DNA of 64,000 bases, taken from the NCBI RefSeq assembly GCF_026016445.1, contig NZ_CP096147.1, positions 1,090,501 through 1,154,500 on the forward strand, in the 5' to 3' direction. This stretch comes from Cognatishimia activa. GTDB lineage: Bacteria > Pseudomonadota > Alphaproteobacteria > Rhodobacterales > Rhodobacteraceae. This document shows positions 55,565 to 64,000 of this stretch, in pieces. Both the position numbers and the translations under genes were made by a program. The notes under the pieces are model-generated. The model searched no databases. It had not been told where the DNA came from and was given only the letters and a program-made list of their open reading frames with translations. Within the stretch, counting starts at the first letter, position 1. Each line of letters opens with the position of its first letter.

Positions 55565-56305
55565 ATGAAAACCCCAATTCTGGCTGCGGCCTTCGCCGCC
55601 TTGGCCTTACCGGGACAGGCGATGGATATCGGCCAGATGAGCGATGAAGAACGCGCTATCTTCCGCGAAGAAGTCCGCGCCTACCTGTTGGATAATCCCG
55701 AAGTGATTATGGAGGCCGTCGCGGTTCTTGAAGAACGTCAGGCTGCGGGGCAGGCAGCGCAGGATATGACGCTTGTGCAAGTCAACGCCGATGACATCTT
55801 TAACGATGGCTACAGCTGGGTTGGTGGCAATCCCGAAGGTGATATCACCTTAGTGGAGTTCGTGGATTACCGCTGTGGTTACTGCCGTCGTGCGCATGAC
55901 GAAGTGAAAGAGCTTGTGGAGAGCGATGGAAATATCCGCCTCATCGTGAAGGAATTCCCGATCTTGGGTGAAGCCTCGACGCAAAGCTCGCGTTTCGCCA
56001 TTGCTGTAAAACAACTATCGGGCGCCGACGCCTATCACGCTGCCAATGATGCACTCATTCGTCTGCGTTCTGACGCCAATGCGCGTAGCCTGCGCAAGCT
56101 GGCGACCTCACTGGGATTGGACGCGGATGCGATCCTGGCGCATATGGACAGCGCTGACGTGACTAATGAAATCCAGAAGACACGAGAGCTGGCGCAGCGG
56201 TTGCAGATCACCGGCACACCGACATTTGTGATGCAAGATGATATGCTGCGCGGCTATCTTCCGCTTGAACAAATGCGTGAGCTTGTCGCCTCAAAGCGCG
56301 GATAA
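55565..56305 (+). CDS. DsbA-family thiol oxidoreductase (ScsC-like)
   Basis: 246 residues. A signal peptide (MKTPILAAAFAALALPGQA) exports it to the periplasm. An N-terminal helical stalk (SDEERAIFREEVRAYLLDN in parts, to about residue 70) matches the ScsC_N trimerisation module. The thioredoxin domain has CGYC at residues 104-107, FPILGEAS and cis-Pro in TGTPTFVM. It forms or shuffles disulfides in exported proteins. GGAGA precedes the ATG. It is in an operon with the M48 protease, another envelope quality-control factor. Confidence 0.9.
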   Translation: MKTPILAAAFAALALPGQAMDIGQMSDEERAIFREEVRAYLLDNPEVIMEAVAVLEERQAAGQAAQDMTLVQVNADDIFNDGYSWVGGNPEGDITLVEFVDYRCGYCRRAHDEVKELVESDGNIRLIVKEFPILGEASTQSSRFAIAVKQLSGADAYHAANDALIRLRSDANARSLRKLATSLGLDADAILAHMDSADVTNEIQKTRELAQRLQITGTPTFVMQDDMLRGYLPLEQMRELVASKRG

Positions 56306-56323
56306 CACAGCAGATTATACGAC

Positions 56324-56348
56324 AAAAGCCGCCTCATGGGCGGCTTTT
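56324..56348. terminator. Bidirectional terminator between dsbA-like and rodZ-like genes
   Basis: AAAAGCCGCC pairs with GGCGGCTTTT (10 bp, loop TCATG), followed by ATATTT on the plus strand and by GTCGTATAATC on the minus strand. Confidence 0.85.
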
Positions 56349-56372
56349 ATATTTGATGAATTTGTGAGTATT

Positions 56373-57551
56373 TTATTGATCCGTCGCTACTGATTGCGCT
56401 GCCGCAACGGCGACAAAATCAGCCAAGGCCTGATCGTCAGAGAGATCGGCAACGGCGAAATTGTCTTGCACCGCGTCAATACCGATTGGCACATTGCGAA
56501 CGACGCTAGAACCCGCACCTGCTGGTCCGCGAATTTCGCCATTGAGCTTGAAATAAATAGAACCAGACATGCCGGCCTGCAGAGTTGGTTCAAGTTCTGT
56601 CTTTGGTACCTTGAACTCTTCACCCGCATTCAGAGTCTTTTCAAACAAGATCGATCCGTTGGCAGAACGTACCCGCACCCAAGCTGGGCGCACTGCAAAC
56701 ATTACAACTTCAGGATCTGCCTCTTCCAAAACCTGTGGAACCACTGGTGCAGCTGGCGCTACGTATTCGGCAACCTCAACTGTTGAAGGCTCCGGTGTGA
56801 AAGTGCCAACGGACTGTGGATTTAGCGTCGAAATTGGCGCATCACGCGCAACGAGTACAGGCACATCCAAAGCTTGCGGACGGTACAGGCGATCAAGGCT
56901 TGTGTCAGGTGGTGTAAAGACACCGGCATCTGTTGTTTCCGTCGTAGATGTCGCCTCGTTCAAAGGGTCAAGATCAGAAAGAACGACTGGGGTTTGCTCA
57001 ACAGGAGCGAGGCTTACGCGTTGAACTTCATTCAGAACGCTCCAGCCGCCGTAACCAATGCCTGCAATCAAGGCCAGAAGAACCAGAGAAGATCCGATCG
57101 CACGTGGCTCGATACGTGCCAGAATGGATTCTTGCGCTGGAATGAACGGTGCCGCAGGCGCAGCAAATGGATCACGGTCTACAGGTTTTGCGATCACCGT
57201 GGTATCAGCACGTTTCCCAGAGGCTTCTGACGACATCCCATGCGCCGTTTGGAAACCGCTTTCTGTGCAGAATTTCGAAAACGTCTCATCTGGGTCCATC
57301 CCCAGATAGCGCGCATAAGACCGCACATAGCCCGCAATGAAACCCGGCGTTTCAAAGGCCGATGGATCGGAATTTTCGATGGCAGCGATGTAGGAGGCTT
57401 TGATGCGCAGTTCCCGTTGAACGTCGAGGAGCGATTTACCCATCGTGGCCCTTTCGCCACGCATTTCGTCCCCTAGCCGGAAATCATAGTCGTCAAACCC
57501 TTTTGGCCCCTCTTCGACAGCCTCAGATTTGCGCCATTTGCGCCTGATCAT
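56373..57551 (-). CDS. RodZ-like helix-turn-helix membrane protein (DUF4115)
   Basis: 392 residues. The cytoplasmic N-terminus has a Cro-type helix-turn-helix (GDEMRGERATMGKSLLDVQRELRIKASYIAAIE in parts, about 27-100), and a single membrane helix follows at about 152-172 (SSLVLLALIAGIGYGGWSVL). A Pro/Thr-rich linker and a periplasmic DUF4115 domain (AVRPAWVRVRSANGSILFEK, then LNAGEEFKVP) end the protein. RodZ links MreB to the elongation machinery. No other shape gene is adjacent. Confidence 0.88.
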   Translation of the reverse strand: MIRRKWRKSEAVEEGPKGFDDYDFRLGDEMRGERATMGKSLLDVQRELRIKASYIAAIENSDPSAFETPGFIAGYVRSYARYLGMDPDETFSKFCTESGFQTAHGMSSEASGKRADTTVIAKPVDRDPFAAPAAPFIPAQESILARIEPRAIGSSLVLLALIAGIGYGGWSVLNEVQRVSLAPVEQTPVVLSDLDPLNEATSTTETTDAGVFTPPDTSLDRLYRPQALDVPVLVARDAPISTLNPQSVGTFTPEPSTVEVAEYVAPAAPVVPQVLEEADPEVVMFAVRPAWVRVRSANGSILFEKTLNAGEEFKVPKTELEPTLQAGMSGSIYFKLNGEIRGPAGAGSSVVRNVPIGIDAVQDNFAVADLSDDQALADFVAVAAAQSVATDQ

Positions 57552-57661
57552 ACTCTAAGCCTCACTGTAAAACGGCCCGAGAATTTTCCCCGATTCGAAC
57601 CGCCCCTACTCTATTGCGACTAGAATAACACAGAGCAAGTTAATTTGCACCTTTCAGGTAT

Positions 57662-58885
57662 TTAACCCGCAAGCTCGGCACGATTCAGCGCACAGTGAGA
57701 CCACAGTTCATCCATCGCGCGAACAAGTGCATCGATCTCTTTTGGACCATGAACTGGCGAAGGTGTGAAACGCAGGCGCTCTGTACCACGTGGCACTGTT
57801 GGGAAGTTGATCGGCTGTACGTAAATACCGTGATCTTCCAATAGCATATCGCTGAGTTTCTTAGTGTGAACTGGGTTGCCGACAATCACAGGAACAATGT
57901 GGGTTCCGTGATCGATGATCGGCAGACCTAGACCTTTCAGACGCATTTTCAGAATTTTAGCCTGCAGCTGATGCTGATCACGAATGGTCTGATCCTGTTT
58001 CAGATGCGCAATGGAAGCTGCAGCACCCGCCGCCACAACCGGTGGCAAAGACGTCGTAAAGATGAACCCCGGCGCGTAAGAGCGGATCGCGTCACACATC
58101 TTTTCGCTGGCAGCGATATAGCCGCCGTGAACGCCAAATGCCTTACCAAGTGTACCGTTGATGATGTCCAGACGATCGGTCAGACCATCACGCTCTGACA
58201 CACCGCCGCCACGCGGGCCATACATGCCAACCGCATGTACCTCATCAAGGTAAGTCAGCGCACCGAATTCCTCTGCCAGATCGCAGATCTCGGCAATCGG
58301 ACCAATATCACCATCCATGGAATAGACAGATTCAAAGGCAATCAGTTTTGGTGCGGTTGGATCATCCGCAGACAGCAACTCACGCAGATGGGCCACGTCG
58401 TTGTGACGGAAGACACGTTTGGCACCACCGTTGCGGCGAATGCCTTCAATCATCGACGCGTGGTTCAGCTCATCAGAATAGATGATCAGACCAGGAAAGA
58501 GCTTTGGCAGTGTCGACAGCGTTGCATCGTTTGCGATGTAAGCGCTGGTAAACAGAAGCGATGCTTCTTTCTGGTGCAGATCAGCAAGCTCGGCTTCCAG
58601 ACGTTTGTGATAAACCGTGGTGCCAGAGATATTGCGTGTACCACCAGAGCCCGCGCCAGTTGCGTCCAGTGCCTCGTGCATCGCTTCCAGAACAACCGGG
58701 TGTTGACCCATGCCCAGATAGTCGTTGCCACACCAGACAGTGATCGGCTGCTGCGTACCATCTGGCTTATTCCAGACTGCATGCGGGAACTGACCCTTCT
58801 TACGTTCGATATCAATAAACGTACGGTAACGGCCTTCTTCGTGAAGGCTGTTCAATGCGGCATCGAGTTTGGCGGAATAGTCCAT
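57662..58885 (-). CDS. hemA: 5-aminolevulinate synthase
   Basis: 407 residues. Condenses glycine and succinyl-CoA to 5-aminolevulinate with pyridoxal phosphate, the first step of tetrapyrrole synthesis in alphaproteobacteria (Shemin pathway). The catalytic lysine is Lys248 in [38 protein letters not shown], [13 protein letters not shown] and [13 protein letters not shown] also fit. An FNR-type box lies 143-156 bases upstream, so expression probably rises at low oxygen. It is divergent from the M20 peptidase gene. Confidence 0.97.
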   Translation of the reverse strand: MDYSAKLDAALNSLHEEGRYRTFIDIERKKGQFPHAVWNKPDGTQQPITVWCGNDYLGMGQHPVVLEAMHEALDATGAGSGGTRNISGTTVYHKRLEAELADLHQKEASLLFTSAYIANDATLSTLPKLFPGLIIYSDELNHASMIEGIRRNGGAKRVFRHNDVAHLRELLSADDPTAPKLIAFESVYSMDGDIGPIAEICDLAEEFGALTYLDEVHAVGMYGPRGGGVSERDGLTDRLDIINGTLGKAFGVHGGYIAASEKMCDAIRSYAPGFIFTTSLPPVVAAGAAASIAHLKQDQTIRDQHQLQAKILKMRLKGLGLPIIDHGTHIVPVIVGNPVHTKKLSDMLLEDHGIYVQPINFPTVPRGTERLRFTPSPVHGPKEIDALVRAMDELWSHCALNRAELAG

Positions 58886-59027
58886 TCCGATCCTCCGGTT
58901 TGCTGGCGCGCAGCTTGCGACCCGTTGTCAACCGACAGATTCGTGCCAGTGACGAGGTTTGATTAGATGCTGGATATAATGCGCGATTTCCTTTGTGACC
59001 AGAATACATTTCACCTCTCGCGACACT

Positions 59028-59041
59028 TTGATCCATATCAA
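59028..59041 (-). promoter_or_regulatory. FNR/FnrL-type box upstream of hemA
   Basis: TTGAT-CCAT-ATCAA is a perfect match to the FNR consensus. On the minus strand a TATTCT lies at 59001-59006, which as a -10 would give a start near 58994 and put the box centre at about -41.5, the class II position. Confidence 0.8.
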
Positions 59042-59111
59042 GGGTTCTGGACAGTGCGGATAAGGCTGATAGGTTTCCGAAAATCATCATGATCCTCCTG
59101 AAAGAAACGAC

Positions 59112-60488
59112 ATGACTCTGGAAAACGTACTGTCTCGTATCGACGCCGAGATGCCCGCCGCCACCGATCGCCTGCTTGATATTCTGCGAATCCAGTCGAT
59201 CTCTACCGACCCGGCTTACAAGGCCGAATGTGAAAAGGCTGCGGACTGGCTGGTTGCTGATCTGAAATCCATCGGAATCGATGCAGAGAAACGCGCGACC
59301 CCTGGCCACCCGATGGTCGTTGGTCACGTCGAAGGCGATGGTCCGCATGTTCTGTTTTATGGCCACTACGATGTGCAGCCGGTTGATCCTTTGGAACTCT
59401 GGGATAATGACCCATTCGCCCCTGCCATTGAAGACACCGCAAACGGCCCGGTTATCCGTGGTCGCGGTTCCTCTGACGACAAAGGCCAGCTGATGACCTT
59501 TGTTGAAGCCTGCCGCGCCTGGAAAGCGGAACATGGCTCCCTGCCCTGCAAGATCACCTTCTTCTTTGAAGGCGAAGAGGAAAGCGGCTCACCATCATTG
59601 GTGCCTTTCATGAAAGACAATGCGGAAGAGCTGAAATCAGACATCGCTTTGATCTGTGACACCGGCCTCTTTCAATCCAAAACCCCAGCGATCATCACAT
59701 CGCTTCGCGGATTGCTCGGCGAAGAGCTGACAATCAAAGCGGCCAATAAAGACCTTCACTCTGGCATGTTCGGTGGCGTCGCGATGAACCCAATCCGCGT
59801 TCTCACCAAAATCATCGCAGGTCTTCACGATGAGACGGGTCGCGTTACGGTTCCGGATTTCTACGACGGTGTTCCTGAGATGCCAGCGGATCTCGCGGCT
59901 CAATGGAAAGCGCTGAACTTTGACCACAAAGCCTTCTTGGGTGACGTCGATCTTTCCGAACCTGCGGGTGAAAAAGGTTTCACTCCGCTGGAAATGATCT
60001 GGTCTCGTCCAACCTGCGAAGTGAATGGCATCACCGGTGGTTATACAGGTGAGGGCTTCAAAACGGTTCTTCCAGCAGAGGCATCCGCCAAGATCAGCTT
60101 CCGCCTCGTCGGCGATCAGGATCCGCATACAATCCGCGAAAGCTTCCGCGCCTATGTTAAAAGCTGCCTGCCAGCAGATTGCACCGTGGAATACAAAGGC
60201 CACGGCAATTCCAAAGGCTCTGTCATGGCGACCGATCATCCGGCGTTTGAACAGGCCCGGTCAGCTCTCTCAGATGAATGGCCAGAGGCTGCTGCTTTCG
60301 CTGGCTGTGGTGGATCGATTCCAATCGCCGGTCACTTCAAAAACATTCTGGGCACGGACGCGATGCTCATTGGGTTTGCGAAGGACGATGATCAAATCCA
60401 TTCACCAAACGAGAAATATGACGTCGAAAGCTTCCACAAAGGCATTCGCAGCTGGGCGCGCATCTTAGATGCCATGACCCGCGGCTAA
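59112..60488 (+). CDS. M20-family metallopeptidase (dipeptidase/deacylase)
   Basis: 458 residues of the M20/M25/M40 family. Zinc-binding segments are FYGHYDVQPVDPLELW, RGSSDDKGQLMT, FEGEEESGSPSL and ICDTGLF, and a dimerisation domain lies between about 215 and 330. It hydrolyses dipeptides or acyl-amino acids; the substrate is unknown. There is a GATCCTCCTGAAAG-type region upstream, where AGAAACGAC precedes the ATG. It is divergent from hemA and shares the intergenic region with the FNR box. Confidence 0.93.
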   Translation: MTLENVLSRIDAEMPAATDRLLDILRIQSISTDPAYKAECEKAADWLVADLKSIGIDAEKRATPGHPMVVGHVEGDGPHVLFYGHYDVQPVDPLELWDNDPFAPAIEDTANGPVIRGRGSSDDKGQLMTFVEACRAWKAEHGSLPCKITFFFEGEEESGSPSLVPFMKDNAEELKSDIALICDTGLFQSKTPAIITSLRGLLGEELTIKAANKDLHSGMFGGVAMNPIRVLTKIIAGLHDETGRVTVPDFYDGVPEMPADLAAQWKALNFDHKAFLGDVDLSEPAGEKGFTPLEMIWSRPTCEVNGITGGYTGEGFKTVLPAEASAKISFRLVGDQDPHTIRESFRAYVKSCLPADCTVEYKGHGNSKGSVMATDHPAFEQARSALSDEWPEAAAFAGCGGSIPIAGHFKNILGTDAMLIGFAKDDDQIHSPNEKYDVESFHKGIRSWARILDAMTRG

Positions 60489-60494
60489 ATACCT

Positions 60495-60523
60495 GTGCGT
60501 CCAACCGATCTGGTTGGGCGCAC
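60495..60523 (+). terminator. Hairpin after the M20 gene
   Basis: GTGCGTCCAACC pairs with GGTTGGGCGCAC (12 pairs with one G-U). No T-run follows, only ATCCCTTTG. Confidence 0.6.
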
Positions 60524-60639
60524 ATCCCTTTGATATTGCGGTTGAAATCTCGAAATTTGGCAAGATGAAAAATTCTTTTCAAGAATATGACATTTGCCCC
60601 TTGCACCTCCCCCGGCCTTTTGAGTAAACACCGCCTCAC

Positions 60640-60729
60640 GGAGAGGTGGCCGAGTGGTCGAAGGCGCACGCCTGGAAAGTGTGTAGGCGGGAAACCGTCT
60701 CCAGGGTTCGAATCCCTGTCTCTCCGCCA
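60640..60729 (+). tRNA. tRNA-Ser (anticodon GGA)
   Basis: Begins GGAGAGGTGGCCGAGTGG, has anticodon loop CTGGAAA, a long variable arm, T-arm GTTCGAATC and ends CTCTCC-G-CCA. 90 bases. Confidence 0.97.
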
Positions 60730-60809
60730 TTATCCCAAAAATCCACATCATGCCCTTCCGCTTGTGTTTTGCGCGCGCTCAGTTGACTCTGACGCAAAAG
60801 GAACTGTCC

Positions 60810-61193
60810 GTGATTGATCATTTTGGAATTAACGTCAGCGACTTCGAAAGATCGAAGGCGTTCTACGAACACTGTCTGAAACCCTTGGGTCATTCATTTG
60901 TATTTCGAGTACCCCTAGAGCAAACAGGCGGTGTCAAAGTTGGTGGTTTTGGCAAAGACCGCGCAGGGTTTTGGATCAATGAATGCAATGTAAAACCGCA
61001 GCCGCTGCACTTTGCGTTTTCAGCTGAAAACAGGGCGCAAGTTGATGCTTTTTATGAAGCGGCGTTGGTTGCAGGTGGCAGCGATAATGGCGGCCCCGGT
61101 CTCAGAACGCACTATCATGCGCATTATTATGGGGCTTTTGTATTAGACCCGGACGGCAACAACATCGAAGCCGTTTGCCATAAGGCGCCTTAA
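60810..61193 (+). CDS. VOC-family (glyoxalase/bleomycin-resistance fold) protein
   Basis: 127 residues of the vicinal-oxygen-chelate fold. It begins [20 protein letters not shown], and the second half has [24 protein letters not shown]. Family members bind a metal with His and Glu residues. The start is a GTG with AAGGA seven bases upstream; an upstream ATG overlaps the tRNA-Ser flank and lacks a ribosome site. Substrate unknown. Confidence 0.85.
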   Translation: MIDHFGINVSDFERSKAFYEHCLKPLGHSFVFRVPLEQTGGVKVGGFGKDRAGFWINECNVKPQPLHFAFSAENRAQVDAFYEAALVAGGSDNGGPGLRTHYHAHYYGAFVLDPDGNNIEAVCHKAP

Positions 61194-61216
61194 ATACGGG
61201 AAACGAAAATCTGACG

Positions 61217-61936
61217 TCAATCGTTCAGGAAGATATTCACCCGTCTGTTCTGACGCCCTTTCTTCTCAATCTTGCCAATCCGTATCGAACCAATCTCACT
61301 TGTGCGTGCAACATGGGTGCCACCGCAGGGTTGGAGATCAATCTGATCGTCACCCTGCCCGATCCGAACCAATCTGACGCGACCTGCGCCACTGGGTGGG
61401 CGCACCGACATGGTTTTCACAAGACCTGGGTTGGCATCCAGTTCCGCATCAGTGATCCAATCCTCAGCCACTGTATAGTCCTGTGAGATCAGCTCATTGA
61501 GTTGGGACTGCAGCAGTTCTTTGTCTTCCGGCGCTTCGGGCATATCGAAATCCAACCGACCTTTCTCAGCGCTGATCGAGCCACCAGTGACCGGCAATGG
61601 GATGACCACCGACAGCAGGTGCAGAGCTGTGTGAACGCGCATATGGCGATGGCGGCGCTCCCAGTCGAGTTGTTGGATGACCTTAGCGCCAACCGGTGGC
61701 AAGGCGGCCGGTTCCGCAGGCACAAGCGCAATTTTGTCGCCATCTGCTTTGACGGCCGTGGCTATCGCTAAGGTTCCTGTATCCCAGATCAGGTTGCCGC
61801 TATCGCCAGGTTGACCGCCGCCTGTTGGATAGAAAATGCTGGCATCCAGAATGATGCCGCCTTCTGGCGTGTGGGCTTCGACATAGCCAGTGGTTTCTCG
61901 CAGATATGGGTCTTCGCGAAACAGCGGGTCGGTCAT
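61217..61936 (-). CDS. Alanyl-tRNA editing protein (AlaX type)
   Basis: 239 residues. Trans-editing enzyme that hydrolyses mischarged Ser-tRNA-Ala or Gly-tRNA-Ala. The zinc-binding motifs are HTALH in MRVHTALHLLSV and C-x3-H in QPCGGTHVA. FYPTGGGQPGDSG is the typical N-terminal stretch. The start overlaps the stop of the mechanosensitive channel gene by four bases, so the two are coupled. Confidence 0.9.
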   Translation of the reverse strand: MTDPLFREDPYLRETTGYVEAHTPEGGIILDASIFYPTGGGQPGDSGNLIWDTGTLAIATAVKADGDKIALVPAEPAALPPVGAKVIQQLDWERRHRHMRVHTALHLLSVVIPLPVTGGSISAEKGRLDFDMPEAPEDKELLQSQLNELISQDYTVAEDWITDAELDANPGLVKTMSVRPPSGAGRVRLVRIGQGDDQIDLQPCGGTHVARTSEIGSIRIGKIEKKGRQNRRVNIFLND

Positions 61937-64000
61937 TCAACGCTCTCCTGATCCTTGTCTTTTGGCTTCTGGCCATGGCCCGGCAGAGCCTCCGGGTTGC
62001 GCAGCCAGATATCTGTCTGCGGGAATGGAATCTCGATGCCTTCCGCCATGAAACGTTCTGCGATGGCGAAGTTCAACTCTGACTTCACGCTCAGGACCCA
62101 GTTCACATCGCGTAAGATGGCACGAATTTCAAAATCTAAAGAACTCGCACCGAACCCTTGGAAAATAACACTGGGTTCCGGATGTTGGACCACCATTGGG
62201 TGATTGTTGGCGACCTCCAGCAGAATTTTCTCGACCTTGCGTGGATCGGTCCCATAAGCGACTCCAACGGGTACAATCACGCGACCAATCGTGTTGCCGC
62301 GCGTGTAGTTCGTCACAGTACCGCTGACGAGATCCGCGTTAGGCACAATCACATCGGTGCGGTCGAAAGTTTCGATGCGGGTGGAGCGCACCGAGATATT
62401 ACGCACGTAGCCCATATTGCCGCCAACCTCGATCCAATCGCCTTCTGAGACTGGGCGCTCAATCAGCAGGATGATGCCACTGACGAAGTTAGAGACCACA
62501 TTCTGCAAACCAAAACCGATGCCGACAGAGAGCGCACCAGCAACAAGCGCGATGGAGCTAAGATCAAGTCCTGTCGCGTTGATCGCTATAAGGGCCGCAA
62601 GGAAGATACCGACGTAACCAAGCCCAGAGACCACAGCATTCTGACCACCACGATCCATTTTCGTTTTGGGTAGAATAGAATTTTTCATCGCGCCCTGCAG
62701 CAGGCGCGTCAGTGTGAAGCCAGCAAAGAAAATCAACAGGAAGGTAAAGAAATCAGTTGGCGAATATTGCGTGTCGCCGATTTGAACACCCTGCGTGAGC
62801 CGAAGCCACACTTCTGCGAGATCAGAGCTGCGGGCGCCCCAGACCATGGCCAGAACCGGCATCGCCGCAACAACCAGAGCGACGCCTATGAGAACGGGAA
62901 TGAGGCTGTCTTTGGCCCCTTCACCATCCCCCGTCGCCAGAGAGAAAACCGCCATCACCACACGTTGCAGAACAAGCACCACTGCCAGAACCTGCAGTGT
63001 AGTGATCGTTGGGATCATGAGTTTGAGGCTGCCATTAAAGTAGCCAATCGCGGACATGCTGATACCAAAGATGGCAATACCAAAGAGCACGCTCCCCATC
63101 AGGGCAATCAAGCGGTCTCCATAGTTGATATCGCCTCCTTCAGTCCGGTGCTGACGCAGCAGAACTGCAAGGCGCCAGAAAACTACGCCTGTGAGAACAA
63201 AAATTGGGAAATAGATCACTGCCTTGGAGGCATCTGACCAAGTATCATAGCGCGCGAGTTCGCTAAGCAGCACCTCAAAGCCTAGCAATGCTCCCAATAT
63301 GCTCGCATAGAGTCGGCCAGCAATACGTTGTTCAAGCGGCAGGCGAATAAATGGATCGACCTGCATGGACTTCGGGAAGACTTGCGCGCCAAGCCAAATC
63401 GACCCCAAAAAGAGAAAACCCGCCCACATCAGGTTTGACAGGATCAACTCCCCGCGAAGCCCTGGCATACCGGTTGCATAGACCGCTGAGATAAGTGCCC
63501 AGAGGCCTGCCAAAGGCAGGATGATCTGGCCCAAAGAGACTGCCGATGCTGCAAGCCACCGACCGAGCGTGGCGGATTGAACCTGAATTGATTGCGCCAG
63601 ACGCACAAACCAGCGGCGGCCTCGCGACAACAGCAGGAATGCCAGGGCCAGCAGGAAGATGACTTCTGGAGCGTTCTTTTTGAGTTCGGCGAATTGGATT
63701 GGGTTCTTCCAAGCCGAGTTGATCTCATTCCAGGTGCCGATAAGAGAGCCAAGCGCTTCTTCGGCGGCATCCGGCCAATAGACCGGGTTCAGTGGAATCG
63801 GACCACGCTGCAGAAGCGCATCCGACTGGCGTTCGCGCAGAATGTCATCCACGCCTCCGATCAATCCGTCCGCTTCGGTATAGGCAACCTCTGCGGTTTG
63901 AACCGGTGCACGTAGAACCGAAAGGCTAGCTGTTAAGGACTGTCGCTGAGTGGAAATTTCAGCTGGTTCACCGCCTTCGGGTTCTGGGCCTAGCGCATCA
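61933..64000 (-). CDS. Mechanosensitive ion channel (MscS/DUF3772 type), 5' end outside window
   Basis: About 689 residues visible; the frame stays open to base 64000, so the N-terminus is missing. An N-terminal DUF3772-like soluble part precedes many membrane helices (about ten), then the MscS core: GLGYVGIFLAALIAINATGL, SVGIGFGLQNVVSNFVSGIILLIERPVSEGDWIEV (in parts) and VIVPNADLVSGTVTNYTRG. It should open under membrane tension to release solutes. Four bases of overlap link it to the AlaX gene. Shorter starts near 63864 are possible but the upstream sequence is protein-like. Confidence 0.92.
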   Translation of the reverse strand, partial: DALGPEPEGGEPAEISTQRQSLTASLSVLRAPVQTAEVAYTEADGLIGGVDDILRERQSDALLQRGPIPLNPVYWPDAAEEALGSLIGTWNEINSAWKNPIQFAELKKNAPEVIFLLALAFLLLSRGRRWFVRLAQSIQVQSATLGRWLAASAVSLGQIILPLAGLWALISAVYATGMPGLRGELILSNLMWAGFLFLGSIWLGAQVFPKSMQVDPFIRLPLEQRIAGRLYASILGALLGFEVLLSELARYDTWSDASKAVIYFPIFVLTGVVFWRLAVLLRQHRTEGGDINYGDRLIALMGSVLFGIAIFGISMSAIGYFNGSLKLMIPTITTLQVLAVVLVLQRVVMAVFSLATGDGEGAKDSLIPVLIGVALVVAAMPVLAMVWGARSSDLAEVWLRLTQGVQIGDTQYSPTDFFTFLLIFFAGFTLTRLLQGAMKNSILPKTKMDRGGQNAVVSGLGYVGIFLAALIAINATGLDLSSIALVAGALSVGIGFGLQNVVSNFVSGIILLIERPVSEGDWIEVGGNMGYVRNISVRSTRIETFDRTDVIVPNADLVSGTVTNYTRGNTIGRVIVPVGVAYGTDPRKVEKILLEVANNHPMVVQHPEPSVIFQGFGASSLDFEIRAILRDVNWVLSVKSELNFAIAERFMAEGIEIPFPQTDIWLRNPEALPGHGQKPKDKDQESVE

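Noticed and set aside
63592-63915. Plus-strand ORF opposite the mechanosensitive channel
   Set aside because: It is antisense to a clear membrane protein frame that continues to the window edge.

Overview
The window is a contiguous piece of an alphaproteobacterial chromosome, almost certainly from a marine Rhodobacterales (roseobacter-group) bacterium. The evidence is the gene content: 5-aminolevulinate synthase (hemA), ornithine-lipid genes olsB-olsA, the histidine phosphotransferase chpT, a very large TRAP transporter membrane subunit, a ribosomal protein L21 with an extra C-terminal domain, DUF2852 and DUF3553 proteins, and the local order obgE-proB-proA. Most of it is core, densely packed chromosome. 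I saw no phage, insertion sequence, CRISPR array or rRNA operon. Both edges cut genes: gyrA at the left (C-terminus missing) and a mechanosensitive channel at the right (N-terminus missing).

Region by region. 1-3.8 kb: gyrA and an unassigned radical SAM protein (both minus). 3.9-7.7 kb: the zwf-pgl-pgi operon, which feeds glucose 6-phosphate into the Entner-Doudoroff and pentose phosphate routes, behind a perfect palindromic operator. 7.7-10.1 kb (minus): a methyl-folate/corrinoid methyltransferase module with metF and a small conserved protein. 10.3-12.4 kb: ppx/gppA, rlmE and a 58-residue ORF. 12.5-16.4 kb: a MarR regulator divergent from a three-gene glycine betaine/choline-type ABC importer. 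16.5-20.6 kb: aldo/keto reductase, five tRNA genes (Val x2, Asp x2, Ser-CGA), a LysR regulator and two small or uncharacterised proteins. 20.6-26.9 kb: rplU-rpmA, a GNAT, obgE-proB-proA, and chpT divergent from a DUF3553 gene. 27-30.7 kb: olsB-olsA and rpsB-tsf. 31-33 kb: aroQ followed immediately by a solo LuxR-type regulator (minus), and a queuosine-precursor-type transporter. 33.2-38.4 kb: a flavin/folate demethylating dehydrogenase, a DUF2852-RDD pair, the N-end-rule transferase bpt and a Tat-exported YHS protein. 38.5-45.3 kb: a TRAP transporter (dctP-dctQ-dctM, minus) divergent from a Cache histidine kinase/response regulator pair. 45.4-48 kb: ilvB-ilvN behind a transcription attenuator. 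48-57.6 kb: DUF2189, prfB, PBP1A, amidase, M48 protease, DsbA/ScsC-like thiol protein and a RodZ-like protein. 57.7-64 kb: hemA, an M20 peptidase, tRNA-Ser(GGA), a VOC protein, an AlaX-type editing protein and the DUF3772 mechanosensitive channel.

The most informative non-coding signals are: a complete branched-chain amino acid attenuator before ilvB (a 15-residue leader peptide with L, L, V, V, I, V codons, an antiterminator and a terminator); an FNR-type box placed as for a class II promoter upstream of hemA; a structured leader before rplU; an 18-pair composite hairpin that ends at the bpt start codon; an operator-like dyad lying exactly between the -35 and -10 of the DUF2852 gene; and a recurrent T-rich/GC-hairpin intergenic element found at three loci. 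Nothing here is clearly a new multi-gene system. The best candidates for undescribed biology are these regulatory structures, the radical SAM protein, the solo LuxR protein that has lost a ligand-binding aspartate, and the oversized TRAP subunits.
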